Of a DNA stretch of 64,000 nucleotides, positions 41,781-52,148 are shown in pieces. Position numbers and translations under genes: made by a program. The stretch comes from Pseudomonas entomophila. Lineage in GTDB: Bacteria > Pseudomonadota > Gammaproteobacteria > Pseudomonadales > Pseudomonadaceae. The stretch lies in the NCBI RefSeq assembly GCF_029193575.1, contig NZ_JARGCS010000012.1:248001-312000 (forward strand). The letters run 5' to 3'. How positions within the stretch are numbered: position 1 is the stretch's first letter; every line of letters begins with the position of its first letter. The notes under the pieces were generated by a model. The model was not told where the DNA came from and ran no database searches. It was given only the letters and a program-made list of their open reading frames with translations.

Positions 41781-42248
41781 AGGCGGACTCCTTGTGTAGT
41801 CGGCGAGCACATGCCCGTGGCGGCCACCATTCCTGGCGGCGGGCGATGTGGTCGCGAGTAGCAGCGTGGCGCCTGCGGGGCAGTGCGCTCACGCCATGAG
41901 CCGAACCCCGTCGGGCTCGAAATTGCTGGTGGAACCAACCCTGAACCAAAACGGGTTACAGGGGAGTGGACGTCTCCAAGGGTGGAAAGGTTCCCATCGT
42001 TGACGGCATTTGGCCAGTGTTAATCACTGGCAATGGCCTTGAACGGCACGTAAAAACAATGTCCCGAAGCGCCGCAGGCGTTGAAATAACTGCCGTGAGG
42101 GCATCGGTGCCGGGTTTGTCGCGGGCTCCGCCGTTCAACCTGTCATTGAGCGCCAGAGAACTTTGCTCGTCGGCGGGCATTTTGGTCTGGCGCCCGACTT
42201 CAGGTATGATACTGCCCCTTTTTTGATCTCCAGCCAGGCGATTTCCCC
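41781..42248. other. divergent intergenic region, ABC operon and prfC
   Basis: 468 bases without a convincing gene. The right end holds the prfC promoter candidate. The left part should hold the operon promoter for the quaternary-amine transporter, which I could not place. Confidence 0.6.
42182..42210 (+). promoter_or_regulatory. candidate prfC promoter
   Basis: -35 TTGGTC (42182-42187), 17-base spacer, -10 TATGAT (42205-42210), 38 bases before the start codon. Confidence 0.5.
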
Positions 42249-43832
<1,584 letters not shown>

Positions 43833-43840
43833 CCGCCTTG

Positions 43841-43893
43841 CGCCTCCCCCTGCAGGAACGGGGCAAGCCCGCTCCTGCAGGGGGAGGCGTTTT
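43841..43893. terminator. strong hairpin terminator with REP-like loop
   Basis: A perfect 17-bp stem, CGCCTCCCCCTGCAGGA (43841-43857) with its complement at 43873-43889, carries the loop ACGGGGCAAGCCCGC, then TTTT. The loop is the REP core, so the terminator seems built from or recruited from a REP. Confidence 0.88.
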
Positions 43894-43910
43894 CTGGCGG
43901 TGCCGGTGTT

Positions 43911-44990
43911 TTAGTTCCCGGCCTTGATGCTGGTCCAGATCCGCGTGCGAATGCGGTCGATCTTCGCCGGCATCGCCTCCAGGGCGAACAGCTTGCCCAT
44001 CATCTCCTGGGTCGGATACACCATGGTGTTGTTCTTCAGCGCCGGGTCCACCAGTGAGTCCGCCTTGGTGTTGCCGTTGGCGTATTGCACCGAATTACTG
44101 ATGTTGGCCATCACCTCAGGCTGCAGCAGGTAGTTCATGTAGGCGTAGCCGGCCTTCTCGTCCGGCGCATCGGCCGGCATGGCGACCATGTCGAACCACA
44201 TTGGCGCGCCTTCCTTCGGAATCGAGTAGCCCACCTTCACTCCGTTCTTCGCGGCATCGGCATTGCTCTTGGCCTGCAGGATGTCGCCGGAGAAGCCCAC
44301 CACGACGCAGACGTTGCCGTTGGCCAGGTCGCCGATGTACTTGGACGAGTGGAAGTACTCGATGTAAGGGCGTGCCTTCATCAGCAGGGCCTTGGCCTTT
44401 TCATAGTCCTCGGGGTTCTGGCTGTGGTGCGGCAAGCCGAGGTAGTTCAAGGCGATCGGCAGCAGTTCCGGGCCGTTGTCCAGCACCGCGACGCCGCAGC
44501 TCTTGAGCTTGCTGATGTTCTCGGGCTTGAAGAGCAGGTCCCAGGAGTCCACCGGCGCGTTGTCGCCGAGCACCGCCTTGACCTTATCGATGTTGTAGCC
44601 GATGCCGGTACTGCCCCACAGGTAGGGGAAGCCGTACTGGTTGCCCGGGTCGTTGGTTTCCAGCGCCTTGAGCAGCACCGGGTTGAGGTTCTGCCAGTTG
44701 GTCAGTTGGCTCTTGTCGAGCTTCTTCAGGGCCTTGCCCTGGATCTGCCGGGCCATGAAGTGGTTGGAAGGGAACACCACGTCGTAGCCGGAGTTGCCGG
44801 TCATCAACTTGCCGTCGAGGGTTTCGTTGCTGTCGTAGACGTCGTAGGTGGGCACGATGCCGGTGGCTTTCTGGAAGTTCTGCAGTGTGTCCGGGGCGAC
44901 GTAGCTGGACCAGTTGTAGATCTTCACCGAGTCGGCGGCGTTGGCCACACAGGCGGCCAGCATCAGGGGGGCGATGAGGAGAGTGCGCAT
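43911..44990 (-). CDS. polyamine ABC transporter substrate-binding protein (PotF/SpuD-like)
   Basis: 359 residues with signal peptide (ACVANA-ADS). Motifs of putrescine/spermidine binders: IYNWSSYVAPDTL, NSGYDVVFPSNHFM, GSTGIGYN, PEDYEKAKALLMKARPYI (in parts). No permease or ATPase for it is within the window. It ends a four-gene minus-strand cluster with a cupin, an FAD amine oxidase and an AraC-type regulator. Ligand is inferred to be a polyamine or related amine. Confidence 0.9.
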   Translation of the reverse strand: MRTLLIAPLMLAACVANAADSVKIYNWSSYVAPDTLQNFQKATGIVPTYDVYDSNETLDGKLMTGNSGYDVVFPSNHFMARQIQGKALKKLDKSQLTNWQNLNPVLLKALETNDPGNQYGFPYLWGSTGIGYNIDKVKAVLGDNAPVDSWDLLFKPENISKLKSCGVAVLDNGPELLPIALNYLGLPHHSQNPEDYEKAKALLMKARPYIEYFHSSKYIGDLANGNVCVVVGFSGDILQAKSNADAAKNGVKVGYSIPKEGAPMWFDMVAMPADAPDEKAGYAYMNYLLQPEVMANISNSVQYANGNTKADSLVDPALKNNTMVYPTQEMMGKLFALEAMPAKIDRIRTRIWTSIKAGN

Positions 44991-45046
44991 GTCCGGTTTA
45001 CCTTGCTTTGTCTGTTGTTATCGAAAGGTGGCAGACGATCAGCGGA

Positions 45047-45388
45047 TCAGAAAATCAGTACGTAGGTCTTGCGCACCGTTTCCTGGATGTCCCAGATGCC
45101 GGTGCTGTTGGCCGGTAGCATCAGTGCGTCTCCGGCTTCTATGACCAAGGGCTCGCCACCGTCGGGGGTGAAGGTGCAGCGGCCCTTGATGAAGTGGCAG
45201 AACTCCTGCTGCACGATCTGCCGCCGCCAGCGGCCGGGGGTGCACTCCCAGATGCCGGTTTCCACGCCGTCGCTGCGTTCGACGCAGGTGACCGAGGTCA
45301 CGGCGATGGGCTCGCCGAGGGGAACGGCGACCGGGTTCGAGGTCTCCAGGGTGGCGCTGTCGGTGTGCTTGAACTGGGTAATGCTCAT
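45047..45388 (-). CDS. cupin-domain protein (Cupin_3/EutQ-like)
   Basis: 113 residues. Single small beta-barrel with WECTPGRWRRQIVQQEFCHFIKG, TPDGGEPLVIEAGDALMLP (both in parts) and a terminal TYVLIF. Such cupins accompany gamma-glutamyl-polyamine and similar amine oxidases. Start ATG 45388 (MSITQFKHTD). The same frame is open far upstream through the antisense of the oxidase, which is rejected. Function unknown. Confidence 0.86.
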   Translation of the reverse strand: MSITQFKHTDSATLETSNPVAVPLGEPIAVTSVTCVERSDGVETGIWECTPGRWRRQIVQQEFCHFIKGRCTFTPDGGEPLVIEAGDALMLPANSTGIWDIQETVRKTYVLIF

Positions 45389-45420
45389 GACGCTGAATCT
45401 CGTGTGGTGGTGGGGAAAAA

Positions 45421-46827
45421 TCAGTGCATGAAGCTTTCCATGAGGTCGGCCAGGCCACTGGCCATGCGCCGACGCCACGGTGCGCTGCTCGGGTTGGCGA
45501 GGGTCCGGTCCTCGTGCACGAAGCTCTGGATGATCGCGTTGTAGCCTAGCCAACGGCAGGGCTCGGGCGGCCAACTGGCCAGGCTCGATAGCGGGCGGTT
45601 GTCGTGCACCCAGGGCTGTGCGGTCAATTCGTTGTGCTGGCCGAGGATCAGCGCGGCCAGGGTGCGCCCGCCTAGGTTGGTGGCACCGACGCCTTCGCCG
45701 CCGTAGCCGCCGGCCAGGGCGATGCCGCGCTGGCGGTCGCAGAGCATGTGCGGGCGGAAGCGTCGGGCCATGCCCAGGTTGCCGCCCCAGGAGTGGGTGA
45801 TGCGCACGTTCTTCAGGTGCGGGAACAGCTCGCCGAACAGGTAGCGGCGCAGTTCGACCTCGGCCTCGCTGAGGCTGAAGTCCTCGCGCAGGCGGCCGCC
45901 GAAGCGGTAGCCGCCACGCGCGCCGAACACCAGGCGGTCGTCGCGGGTGCGCTGGCCGTAGGTGACCTGGCGGCTGCCTTCGCTGAACGCCTGGCCCTGG
46001 TCCAGGCCGATCTGTTCCCAGGCCGACGCCGACAGCGGCTCGGTGGCCACCAGCAAGCTCTGCACCGGCAGTTGGTGGCGGCCCAGCGGCGGCAGGCTGG
46101 CGGCGTAGCCTTCGACGGCTGGCACTACCCACTGGCAGCGCACGTTGGCCTGGGGCGTGCTTACCTGACCGTTCTGCCAGCCGGTGGCCGGGGTGTTCTC
46201 GTAGATCGTCACGCCTTGCGCCTCGACCGCCCGGGCCAGGCCGCGCACCAGCTTGGCCGGCTGGATGGTCGCCACGTGCGGGCTGAAGATCGCGCCATAG
46301 GCATTGCTGACCCGCAGCTGCCCGGCCAGTTGCTCGGGCTTGAGCCAGCGGTAGTCGTCTTCGTTCATGCCCTGGCGGTAGAGATCGTCGAGGTAGGCGC
46401 GCAGCGTGCGCTCCTGCTCCGGGTAGCGTGCGGCGCAGTAGATCACCCCGCCCTTGCGGTAGTCGCAGTCGATGCCTTCGCGTTGCAGCACGCTGTGAAC
46501 TTCGTCGGGGATCCCGTGCAGCAGGTCGACGCTGGCGCGGCGCTGTTGTGGCGAGAGGGTGGCGAGCAGGCGGTCTTCACCGAGCAGGTTGCCCATCAGC
46601 CAGCCGCCATTGCGCCCGGACGCACCGAAGCCAGCGGTTTGCGCTTCGAGGATGGCGATGCGCAGGCGCGGCGCCTGTTGCTTGAGGTAGTAGGCGGTCC
46701 ACAGGCCGGTGTAGCCGGCGCCGATGATGCACACGTCGACGTCCAGGTCCTGCCCGAGCGCCGGGCGGGCGTCGAGAGGCTCGTCGAGCTGGTCCATCCA
46801 GAGGCTGATCGTGCGCCAGGCTTGCAT
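45421..46827 (-). CDS. FAD-dependent amine oxidoreductase (DAO/PuuB family)
   Basis: 468 residues with the N-terminal FAD Rossmann motif DVCIIGAGYTGLWTAYYL at about 32 and LEAQTAGFGASGRNGGW. The C-terminal GIALAGGYGGEGVGATNLGG closes the flavin site. This is the gamma-glutamylputrescine oxidase/D-amino acid oxidase superfamily. Start MQAWRTISLW at 46827 has GGGAG nine bases upstream; the ATG six codons earlier is possible. Located between a regulator and a cupin, and with a polyamine binder, so a role in amine degradation is likely. Confidence 0.87.
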   Translation of the reverse strand: MQAWRTISLWMDQLDEPLDARPALGQDLDVDVCIIGAGYTGLWTAYYLKQQAPRLRIAILEAQTAGFGASGRNGGWLMGNLLGEDRLLATLSPQQRRASVDLLHGIPDEVHSVLQREGIDCDYRKGGVIYCAARYPEQERTLRAYLDDLYRQGMNEDDYRWLKPEQLAGQLRVSNAYGAIFSPHVATIQPAKLVRGLARAVEAQGVTIYENTPATGWQNGQVSTPQANVRCQWVVPAVEGYAASLPPLGRHQLPVQSLLVATEPLSASAWEQIGLDQGQAFSEGSRQVTYGQRTRDDRLVFGARGGYRFGGRLREDFSLSEAEVELRRYLFGELFPHLKNVRITHSWGGNLGMARRFRPHMLCDRQRGIALAGGYGGEGVGATNLGGRTLAALILGQHNELTAQPWVHDNRPLSSLASWPPEPCRWLGYNAIIQSFVHEDRTLANPSSAPWRRRMASGLADLMESFMH

Positions 46828-46892
46828 CGGGTACTGCTCCCACATCCGTCTATGTCTGCAAGCGATGCTAGTGGCGGGGCGGGCGGGTTGTC

Positions 46893-47702
46893 TTACGTGC
46901 GTGCACGCAGAGAAATCTGCTTCACGTAGGCCTTGGGCGAGAGCCCGGTGTGCTCGCGAAAGCACTTGTAGAACGCCGACAGCGAGTTGAACCCGGCGTC
47001 GAAGGCCAGCGCGTCGATCGCGGCGCTGGCGGGGCGGCTTTCCAGGCCGGCCAGCAGGTGCTGCAAGCGCGCCTGGTTGACGTAGCGGTAGAAGCTCTGG
47101 CCGAGCACCTGGTTGAGCAGGTAGGAGATCTGGTTGCGGCTGTAGCCGCTTTCCTTGGCCACCCGTTGCAGGTCCAGTTCGGGGTCGAGGTAGGGGCGCT
47201 GGCGCTGGAAGTAGTGTTCCAGGTCCTGTGCCATGGTGCTCAGCTGACGCGGCGACAGGCCCAGGCGGCTGGTGGCCGGGCGCGGGCCGCCGCTGCTGGC
47301 GCTGGCGCTGCCCTGGCGCACCAGGGTGGCGTACTCGTTGACCCGCCAGATCAAGCCGTCCTTGACCGTGATCGCCTCGCTGGACTGGAACGCCACCAGG
47401 CCTTCGCCACCCTGCACCGTGACCTGGTACTGGATGAACGCTGTGCAGCCGTCCACGCGGATGCGGTCGCCGTGGACGATGTCTTCGCCCGCTTCATGGG
47501 GCAGGCACACGCGCACGTAGTCGTGCAGCTCGCGGTAGCCGAGCACGCGGTTCTGGAAAAAGTCGTGGTATTGGACGTCGGGGTGGTACAGCGCCATGAC
47601 CCCGTCCAGGTCGCGATGCTTCCAGCACAGGTGGTAGCGCATGACGGTGGCGGCGGTGAGCGGGGTCTGCTCGGGGCCGTCGGGGAGGGTGGTTGGGATC
47701 AT
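46893..47702 (-). CDS. AraC-family regulator with N-terminal NTF2/SnoaL-like domain
   Basis: 269 residues. The first half (about 15-130: MRYHLCWKHRDLDGVMALYHPDVQYHDFF in parts, DGLIWRVNEYATL) is a SnoaL/NTF2-like alpha+beta barrel, an unusual ligand-binding module for an AraC protein. The second half (about 165-265) has two helix-turn-helix units: RVAKESGYSRNQISYLLNQV and ALAFDAGFNSLSAFYKCF then REHTGLSPKAY. First gene of the cluster, 65 bases before the oxidase. Start MIPTTLPDGP at 47702; the longer frame to 47792 is not supported. It probably senses the amine substrate or product. Confidence 0.88.
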   Translation of the reverse strand: MIPTTLPDGPEQTPLTAATVMRYHLCWKHRDLDGVMALYHPDVQYHDFFQNRVLGYRELHDYVRVCLPHEAGEDIVHGDRIRVDGCTAFIQYQVTVQGGEGLVAFQSSEAITVKDGLIWRVNEYATLVRQGSASASSGGPRPATSRLGLSPRQLSTMAQDLEHYFQRQRPYLDPELDLQRVAKESGYSRNQISYLLNQVLGQSFYRYVNQARLQHLLAGLESRPASAAIDALAFDAGFNSLSAFYKCFREHTGLSPKAYVKQISLRART

Positions 47703-47907
47703 GGGCAGATAGTGCCTTGGCCGGTCGCGGCGTGACAAGGCCAGGACATTGCAGAACACCCTGCGGCGAAAAACCGATCCGGCATTTTGCACGAGCGGAG
47801 GGGACGGGTTATTGGCTAACTTATTGTTTTATATGGACTTAATATTCTGTGACATGTGGCATGGACGGTGCACTTACCTGTTCAGACATCGAACGAGGAG
47901 ATGCATC

Positions 47908-47982
47908 ATGCGCTCGCTACTGTTGTGGATGATTGGTGTGCCGATTCCCGTGATCATCCTGATCTGGTTCTTCATGCATTGA
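47908..47982 (+). CDS. 24-residue hydrophobic membrane peptide
   Basis: The frame MRSLLLWMIGVPIPVIILI plus five more residues is one membrane span with the internal GVPIP kink. Ribosome site GAGGAG lies seven bases before the ATG, which is strong support. A longer in-frame ATG at 47749 has no such site. An AT-rich stretch (47811-47850) upstream could be its promoter. Such short membrane proteins recur in Pseudomonas, but I do not recognise a function. Confidence 0.65.
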   Translation: MRSLLLWMIGVPIPVIILIWFFMH

Positions 47983-47990
47983 CAGCCTGG

Positions 47991-48096
47991 CCCGGGCTGC
48001 GCCCGGGATCGCGGCACAAGGCCGCTCCCACACGCGCCCCGCTGGTTTTGAATGCTACAGGGGGCGTGCGGGAGCCGGCTTGCCCCGCGATGGCCG
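47991..48096. repeat. hairpin and REP-like inverted pair
   Basis: CCCGGGC-TGC-GCCCGGG (47991-48007), then arms GCGGCACAAGGCCGCTCCCA (48011-48030) and GGGAGCCGGCTTGCCCCGCG (48070-48089) in opposite orientation. Lies between the membrane peptide gene and the end of dppF, which converge. Confidence 0.7.
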
Positions 48097-48169
48097 CATT
48101 GCGGATCACGCAGGAGCCGCGCCCACCGGGTATTGCTGCTTTTCAACCCGGTAGGCGCGCCAGGCCAGA

Positions 48170-49138
48170 TTAGAGGAACTGCTCGGCGTAATGGCAGGCC
48201 ACCTGCCGTGTCCCCACCTGGCGCAGCGCCGGGATCTCCTTGCCACAGCGCTCGGTGGCATATGGGCAGCGCTTGTGGAAGGCGCAGCCGTCCGGCGGGT
48301 TCAGCGGGTTGGGCAGCTCACCGGCGATGCGGATCTTCGGCTTCAGCGGGTCCGGGTGGATCGCTGGCGTCGCCGACAGCAGCGCCTGGGTGTACGGGTG
48401 CAGGGGCTTCTCGTAGATATCCTCCTTCGGCCCCATCTCCGCCGGACGCCCGAGGTACATCACCAGCACCTGGTCGGCCACGTGGCGCACCACCGCCAGG
48501 TTGTGGGAGATGAACACGTAGGCGGTGTTGAACTCCTTCTGCAGGTCCATGAACAGGTTCAGCACCTGGGCCTGGATCGACACGTCGAGCGCCGAGGTTG
48601 GCTCGTCGGCCACCAGCACCTTCGGTTGCAGCATCATCGCCCGCGCCAGGGCGATACGCTGGCGCTGGCCGCCGGAGAACATGTGCGGGTAACGCTGGTA
48701 GTGCTCCGGGCGCAGGCCGACCTGCTGCATCATCTTCTGCACTTTCTCGCGGCGCTCGGCCTTGCTCAGCGAGGTGTTGATCAACAGCGGTTCGGCCAAC
48801 TGGTCGCCGATCTTCTGCCGCGGGTTCAGCGAGGCATAGGGGCTCTGGAAGACCATTTGCACATCGCGGCGCAGTTGCTTGCGCTGGGCCTTGTCGGCGC
48901 CGTTGACCTCGAGGCCGGCGATCTGCAGCGAGCCGGAGGATGGCTCTTCGATCAGTGTCAGGGCGCGGGCCAGGGTCGACTTGCCGCAGCCGGACTCGCC
49001 AACCACGGCCAGGGTCTTGCCGGCCTCCAGCTCGAACGACACGCCATTGAGCGCGCGTACCAGTGCATGGCCCTTGAACAGGCCGCGGGAGACTTCGTAG
49101 TGACGGGTCAGTTCATGGGCGGACAGAACGACAGTCAT
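48170..49138 (-). CDS. dppF: dipeptide ABC transporter ATP-binding protein DppF
   Basis: 322 residues with Walker A GESGCGKST, signature FSGGQRQRI, Walker B VLVADEPTSALD and a C-terminal oligopeptide-ATPase tail containing GCAFHKRCPYATERC. Such cysteine-rich tails hold a [4Fe-4S] cluster in related Dpp ATPases. Last of the dppBCDF genes, starts at the ATGA overlap with dppD. A frame extending upstream is excluded. Confidence 0.94.
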   Translation of the reverse strand: MTVVLSAHELTRHYEVSRGLFKGHALVRALNGVSFELEAGKTLAVVGESGCGKSTLARALTLIEEPSSGSLQIAGLEVNGADKAQRKQLRRDVQMVFQSPYASLNPRQKIGDQLAEPLLINTSLSKAERREKVQKMMQQVGLRPEHYQRYPHMFSGGQRQRIALARAMMLQPKVLVADEPTSALDVSIQAQVLNLFMDLQKEFNTAYVFISHNLAVVRHVADQVLVMYLGRPAEMGPKEDIYEKPLHPYTQALLSATPAIHPDPLKPKIRIAGELPNPLNPPDGCAFHKRCPYATERCGKEIPALRQVGTRQVACHYAEQFL

Positions 49139-50106
49139 CACGCCACCTCCTGGTTCAACGGGTAGAAGCAACGCACCAGGCTGTGGGCCTGGGGATCGAG
49201 GGTCGGGCGCTGGCGGCGGCAGTTGTCATGCACATAGGGGCAGCGCGGTGACAGCAGGCAGCCCTGCGGGCGGTCGTAGCGGCCGGGAACGATGCCGGGC
49301 AGGGTCGCCAGGCGCTCGGCGCCGACGCTGTGCTCGGGGATCGCCGCCAGCAGCGCTTCGCTGTACGGGTGGGCGGGGACGTCGAACAGCTCCGGCACCT
49401 GGCCCACTTCCACGGCCTGGCCGGCATACATCACGCACACGCGCTTGGCGGTCTCGGCGACCACGGCCAGGTCGTGGGTGATCAGGATGAGCGCCATGTT
49501 GCGCTCTTTCTGCAGGTTGACCAGCAGCTCCATGATCTGTGCCTGAATGGTCACGTCCAGTGCGGTGGTCGGCTCGTCGGCGATCAGCAGCTTGGGTTCG
49601 CCGGCGATGGCCATGGCAATCGCCACGCGCTGGCTCATGCCGCCGGAGAGTTGGTGCGGGTAGGCGTCCAGGCGGCTTTCGGCGGCCGGGATCTCGACCT
49701 TCTTGAGCAGTTCCAGCGCCCGCTGGCGCGCGGCCTTGCCTTTCAGGCCCAGGTGCTGGCGCAGCACTTCCTCGATCTGGTAGCCGACGGTGTAGCTGGG
49801 GTTGAGCGCGGTCATCGGGTCCTGGAAGACCATGGCGATGTCCTTGCCCACCACCTTGCGGCGCTGGCGGCCGCTGAGCTTGAGCATGTCGGTGCCAGCG
49901 AAGGTCAGGGTATCGGCGGTGATGCGCCCGGGGGCGTCGATCAGGCCCATCAGGGCCATCATGGTCACCGACTTGCCGGAGCCGGACTCGCCGACGATGG
50001 CGAGGATCTCGCCGGCTTCCACCGACAGGTCGAGGCCGTCCACCACGGGCACGGCATTGGCGTCGCCGAAGCGCACGTTCAGGTTGTTGATCTGCAACAG
50101 TGACAT
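49138..50106 (-). CDS. dppD: dipeptide ABC transporter ATP-binding protein DppD
   Basis: 322 residues with GESGSGKSV (Walker A), [15 protein letters not shown] and [11 protein letters not shown]. Tail [15 protein letters not shown] is the second cysteine motif. It pairs with DppF as the heterodimeric engine. Start [10 protein letters not shown] at 50106; the longer frame to 50151 is not needed. Follows dppC by 10 bases. Confidence 0.94.
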   Translation of the reverse strand: MSLLQINNLNVRFGDANAVPVVDGLDLSVEAGEILAIVGESGSGKSVTMMALMGLIDAPGRITADTLTFAGTDMLKLSGRQRRKVVGKDIAMVFQDPMTALNPSYTVGYQIEEVLRQHLGLKGKAARQRALELLKKVEIPAAESRLDAYPHQLSGGMSQRVAIAMAIAGEPKLLIADEPTTALDVTIQAQIMELLVNLQKERNMALILITHDLAVVAETAKRVCVMYAGQAVEVGQVPELFDVPAHPYSEALLAAIPEHSVGAERLATLPGIVPGRYDRPQGCLLSPRCPYVHDNCRRQRPTLDPQAHSLVRCFYPLNQEVA

Positions 50107-50116
50107 GGCGTTCTCC

Positions 50117-51043
50117 TCAGGCGGCGTTCTTGAGTTTCGGGTCCAGCGCATCGCGCAGCCCGTCGCCCATCAGGTTGATCGCCAGCACACTGAGCAGGAT
50201 GGTCAGGCCGGGCAGGCTCACCACCCACCAGGCGCGTTCGATGTAGTCGCGGGCCGAGGCCAGCATGGTGCCCCATTCCGGCGTCGGCGGTTGCACGCCC
50301 AGGCCCAGGAAGCCCAGGGCGGCGGCGTCGAGGATCGCCGAGGAGAAGCTCAGGGTAGCCTGCACGATCAGTGGCGCCATGCAGTTGGGCAGCACGGTGA
50401 CGAACATCAGCCGTGGCAGGCTGGCGCCGGCCAGGCGTGCGGCGGTCACGTAGTCGCGGTTCAGCTCGCCCATCACTGCGGCGCGGGTCAGGCGCACGTA
50501 GGACGGCAGCGACACCACGGCGATGGCGATCACCGTGTTGATCAGGCCTGGGCCGAGGATTGCGACGATGGCCACGGCCAGCAGCAGCGAGGGCAGGGCC
50601 AGCATCACGTCCATCAGGCGCATGATCGACGGGCCCAGCAGGCGCGGGAAGAAGCCGGCGAGCAGGCCCAGGAGGATGCCTGGGATCAGCGAGATCACCA
50701 CCGACGACAGGCCGATCAGCAGCGACAGGCGTGCGCCCTGGATCAAGCGCGAGAGCAGGTCGCGGCCCAGCTCGTCGGTGCCGAGGATGAACTGCCAGGT
50801 GCCGCCTTCGAGCCAGACCGGCGGGGTCAGCAGGAAGTCACGGTACTGCTCGCTGGGGTTGTGCGGTGTGACCCAAGGCGCGAACAGCGCGCAGAACACG
50901 ACCAGGCACATGAAGGCCAGGCCGGCCACCGCGCCCTTGTTGCGCGAGAAGGCGTGCCAGAATTCCTTGTACGGGGAGGGGTAGAGCAGGCTCTGGTCGG
51001 CCGTCGGGGCCTGGGGCACAGAGTTGGAAACGGGGCTTGTCAT
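50117..51043 (-). CDS. dppC: dipeptide ABC transporter permease DppC
   Basis: 308 residues, six membrane segments. The N-terminal OppC segment [18 protein letters not shown] and permease loop [21 protein letters not shown] (in parts) then [27 protein letters not shown] (in parts) are present. Pairs with DppB in the inner membrane. Confidence 0.95.
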   Translation of the reverse strand: MTSPVSNSVPQAPTADQSLLYPSPYKEFWHAFSRNKGAVAGLAFMCLVVFCALFAPWVTPHNPSEQYRDFLLTPPVWLEGGTWQFILGTDELGRDLLSRLIQGARLSLLIGLSSVVISLIPGILLGLLAGFFPRLLGPSIMRLMDVMLALPSLLLAVAIVAILGPGLINTVIAIAVVSLPSYVRLTRAAVMGELNRDYVTAARLAGASLPRLMFVTVLPNCMAPLIVQATLSFSSAILDAAALGFLGLGVQPPTPEWGTMLASARDYIERAWWVVSLPGLTILLSVLAINLMGDGLRDALDPKLKNAA

Positions 51044-51054
51044 GGCGAAAGACC

Positions 51055-52065
51055 TCAGCGCTGATGACGGATGCGTGGGTTGGCCAGGCCGTAGAGGATG
51101 TCCACCACGAAGTTGACCAGGATCACCAGGCAGGCGATCAACAGGATGCCGTTCTGGACCACGGGGTAGTCACGGGCGCCGATGGCTTCGATCAGCCACT
51201 TGCCGATGCCCGGCCAGGAGAAGATGGTCTCGGTGAGCACGGCGCCCGCCAGCAGGGTGCCGACCTGCAGGCCGAACACCGTCAGCACCGGGATCAGCGC
51301 GTTGCGCAGGCCGTGCACGAACACCACGCGGGCTGGCGACAGGCCTTTGGCGCGGGCGGTGCGGATGTAGTCTTCGCGCAGCACTTCGAGCATCGACGAA
51401 CGGGTCATGCGGGCGATCACCGCCAGCGGGATGGTGCCGAGCACGATGGCCGGTAGGATCAGGTGCATCAGGAAGTCCTTGAAGGCGCCTTCCTCGTCGC
51501 TGAGCAGGGTGTCGATGAAGCGGAAACCGGTGACGGGCTCGATGTCGTAGAGCGGGTCGAGCGGCCCGGACACCGGGGTCCAGCCCAGCCCCACCGAGAA
51601 GAACATGATCAGGATCAGGCCCCACCAGAAGATCGGCATGGAATAGCCGGCCAGTGAAATGCCCATCACCCCATGGTCGAACAACGACCCTCGCTTGAGC
51701 GCGGCGATCACGCCGGCCAGCAAGCCCACCACGCCGGCGAACAGCAGCGCGGCGAGGGACAGCTCCAGGGTTGCCGGGAACAAGGTGAGGAACTCCTTCC
51801 ACACGCTTTCGCGGCTGCGCAGGGATTCGCCCAGGTCGCCTTGGGCGAGCTTGCCAATGTAGTCCAGGTACTGGACGGGCAGGGGTTTGTTGAGACCGAG
51901 GCGTTCCATGGCCTGGGCGTGCATCTCGGGGTCGACCCTGCGCTCGCCCATCATCACTTCGACCGGGTCACCGGGAATCAGGCGTATGAGCGCGAAGGTC
52001 AGCAGGGTGATACCGAAGAAGGTCGGTATCAGCAGGCCCAGGCGCCGGGCAATAAAACTCAACAT
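51055..52065 (-). CDS. dppB: dipeptide ABC transporter permease DppB
   Basis: 336 residues with six membrane segments, N-terminal FIARRLGLLIPTFFGITLL, the LIPGDPVEVMMG periplasmic loop typical of DppB/OppB and the coupling loop SSMLEVLREDYIRTARAKGL. First permease gene, 83 bases downstream of the binding-protein gene. Confidence 0.95.
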   Translation of the reverse strand: MLSFIARRLGLLIPTFFGITLLTFALIRLIPGDPVEVMMGERRVDPEMHAQAMERLGLNKPLPVQYLDYIGKLAQGDLGESLRSRESVWKEFLTLFPATLELSLAALLFAGVVGLLAGVIAALKRGSLFDHGVMGISLAGYSMPIFWWGLILIMFFSVGLGWTPVSGPLDPLYDIEPVTGFRFIDTLLSDEEGAFKDFLMHLILPAIVLGTIPLAVIARMTRSSMLEVLREDYIRTARAKGLSPARVVFVHGLRNALIPVLTVFGLQVGTLLAGAVLTETIFSWPGIGKWLIEAIGARDYPVVQNGILLIACLVILVNFVVDILYGLANPRIRHQR

Positions 52066-52148
52066 CGTTAGGGGTACCTCATCGGCCGGTCACGGCAGTG
52101 CCGCGGCCCTGGGCGGGTAGCCCTCGGGCGCGCGGTCGTTGTTTTTCT

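Noticed and set aside
45389..46132. N-terminal extension of the cupin frame to 361 codons
   Set aside because: The extra part is out of frame within the oxidase gene and rich in Arg/Pro/Gly. The cupin has its own ATG and normal length.
47749..47907. Longer 77-codon version of the membrane peptide gene
   Set aside because: No ribosome site at 47749; GAGGAG is placed for the ATG at 47908.
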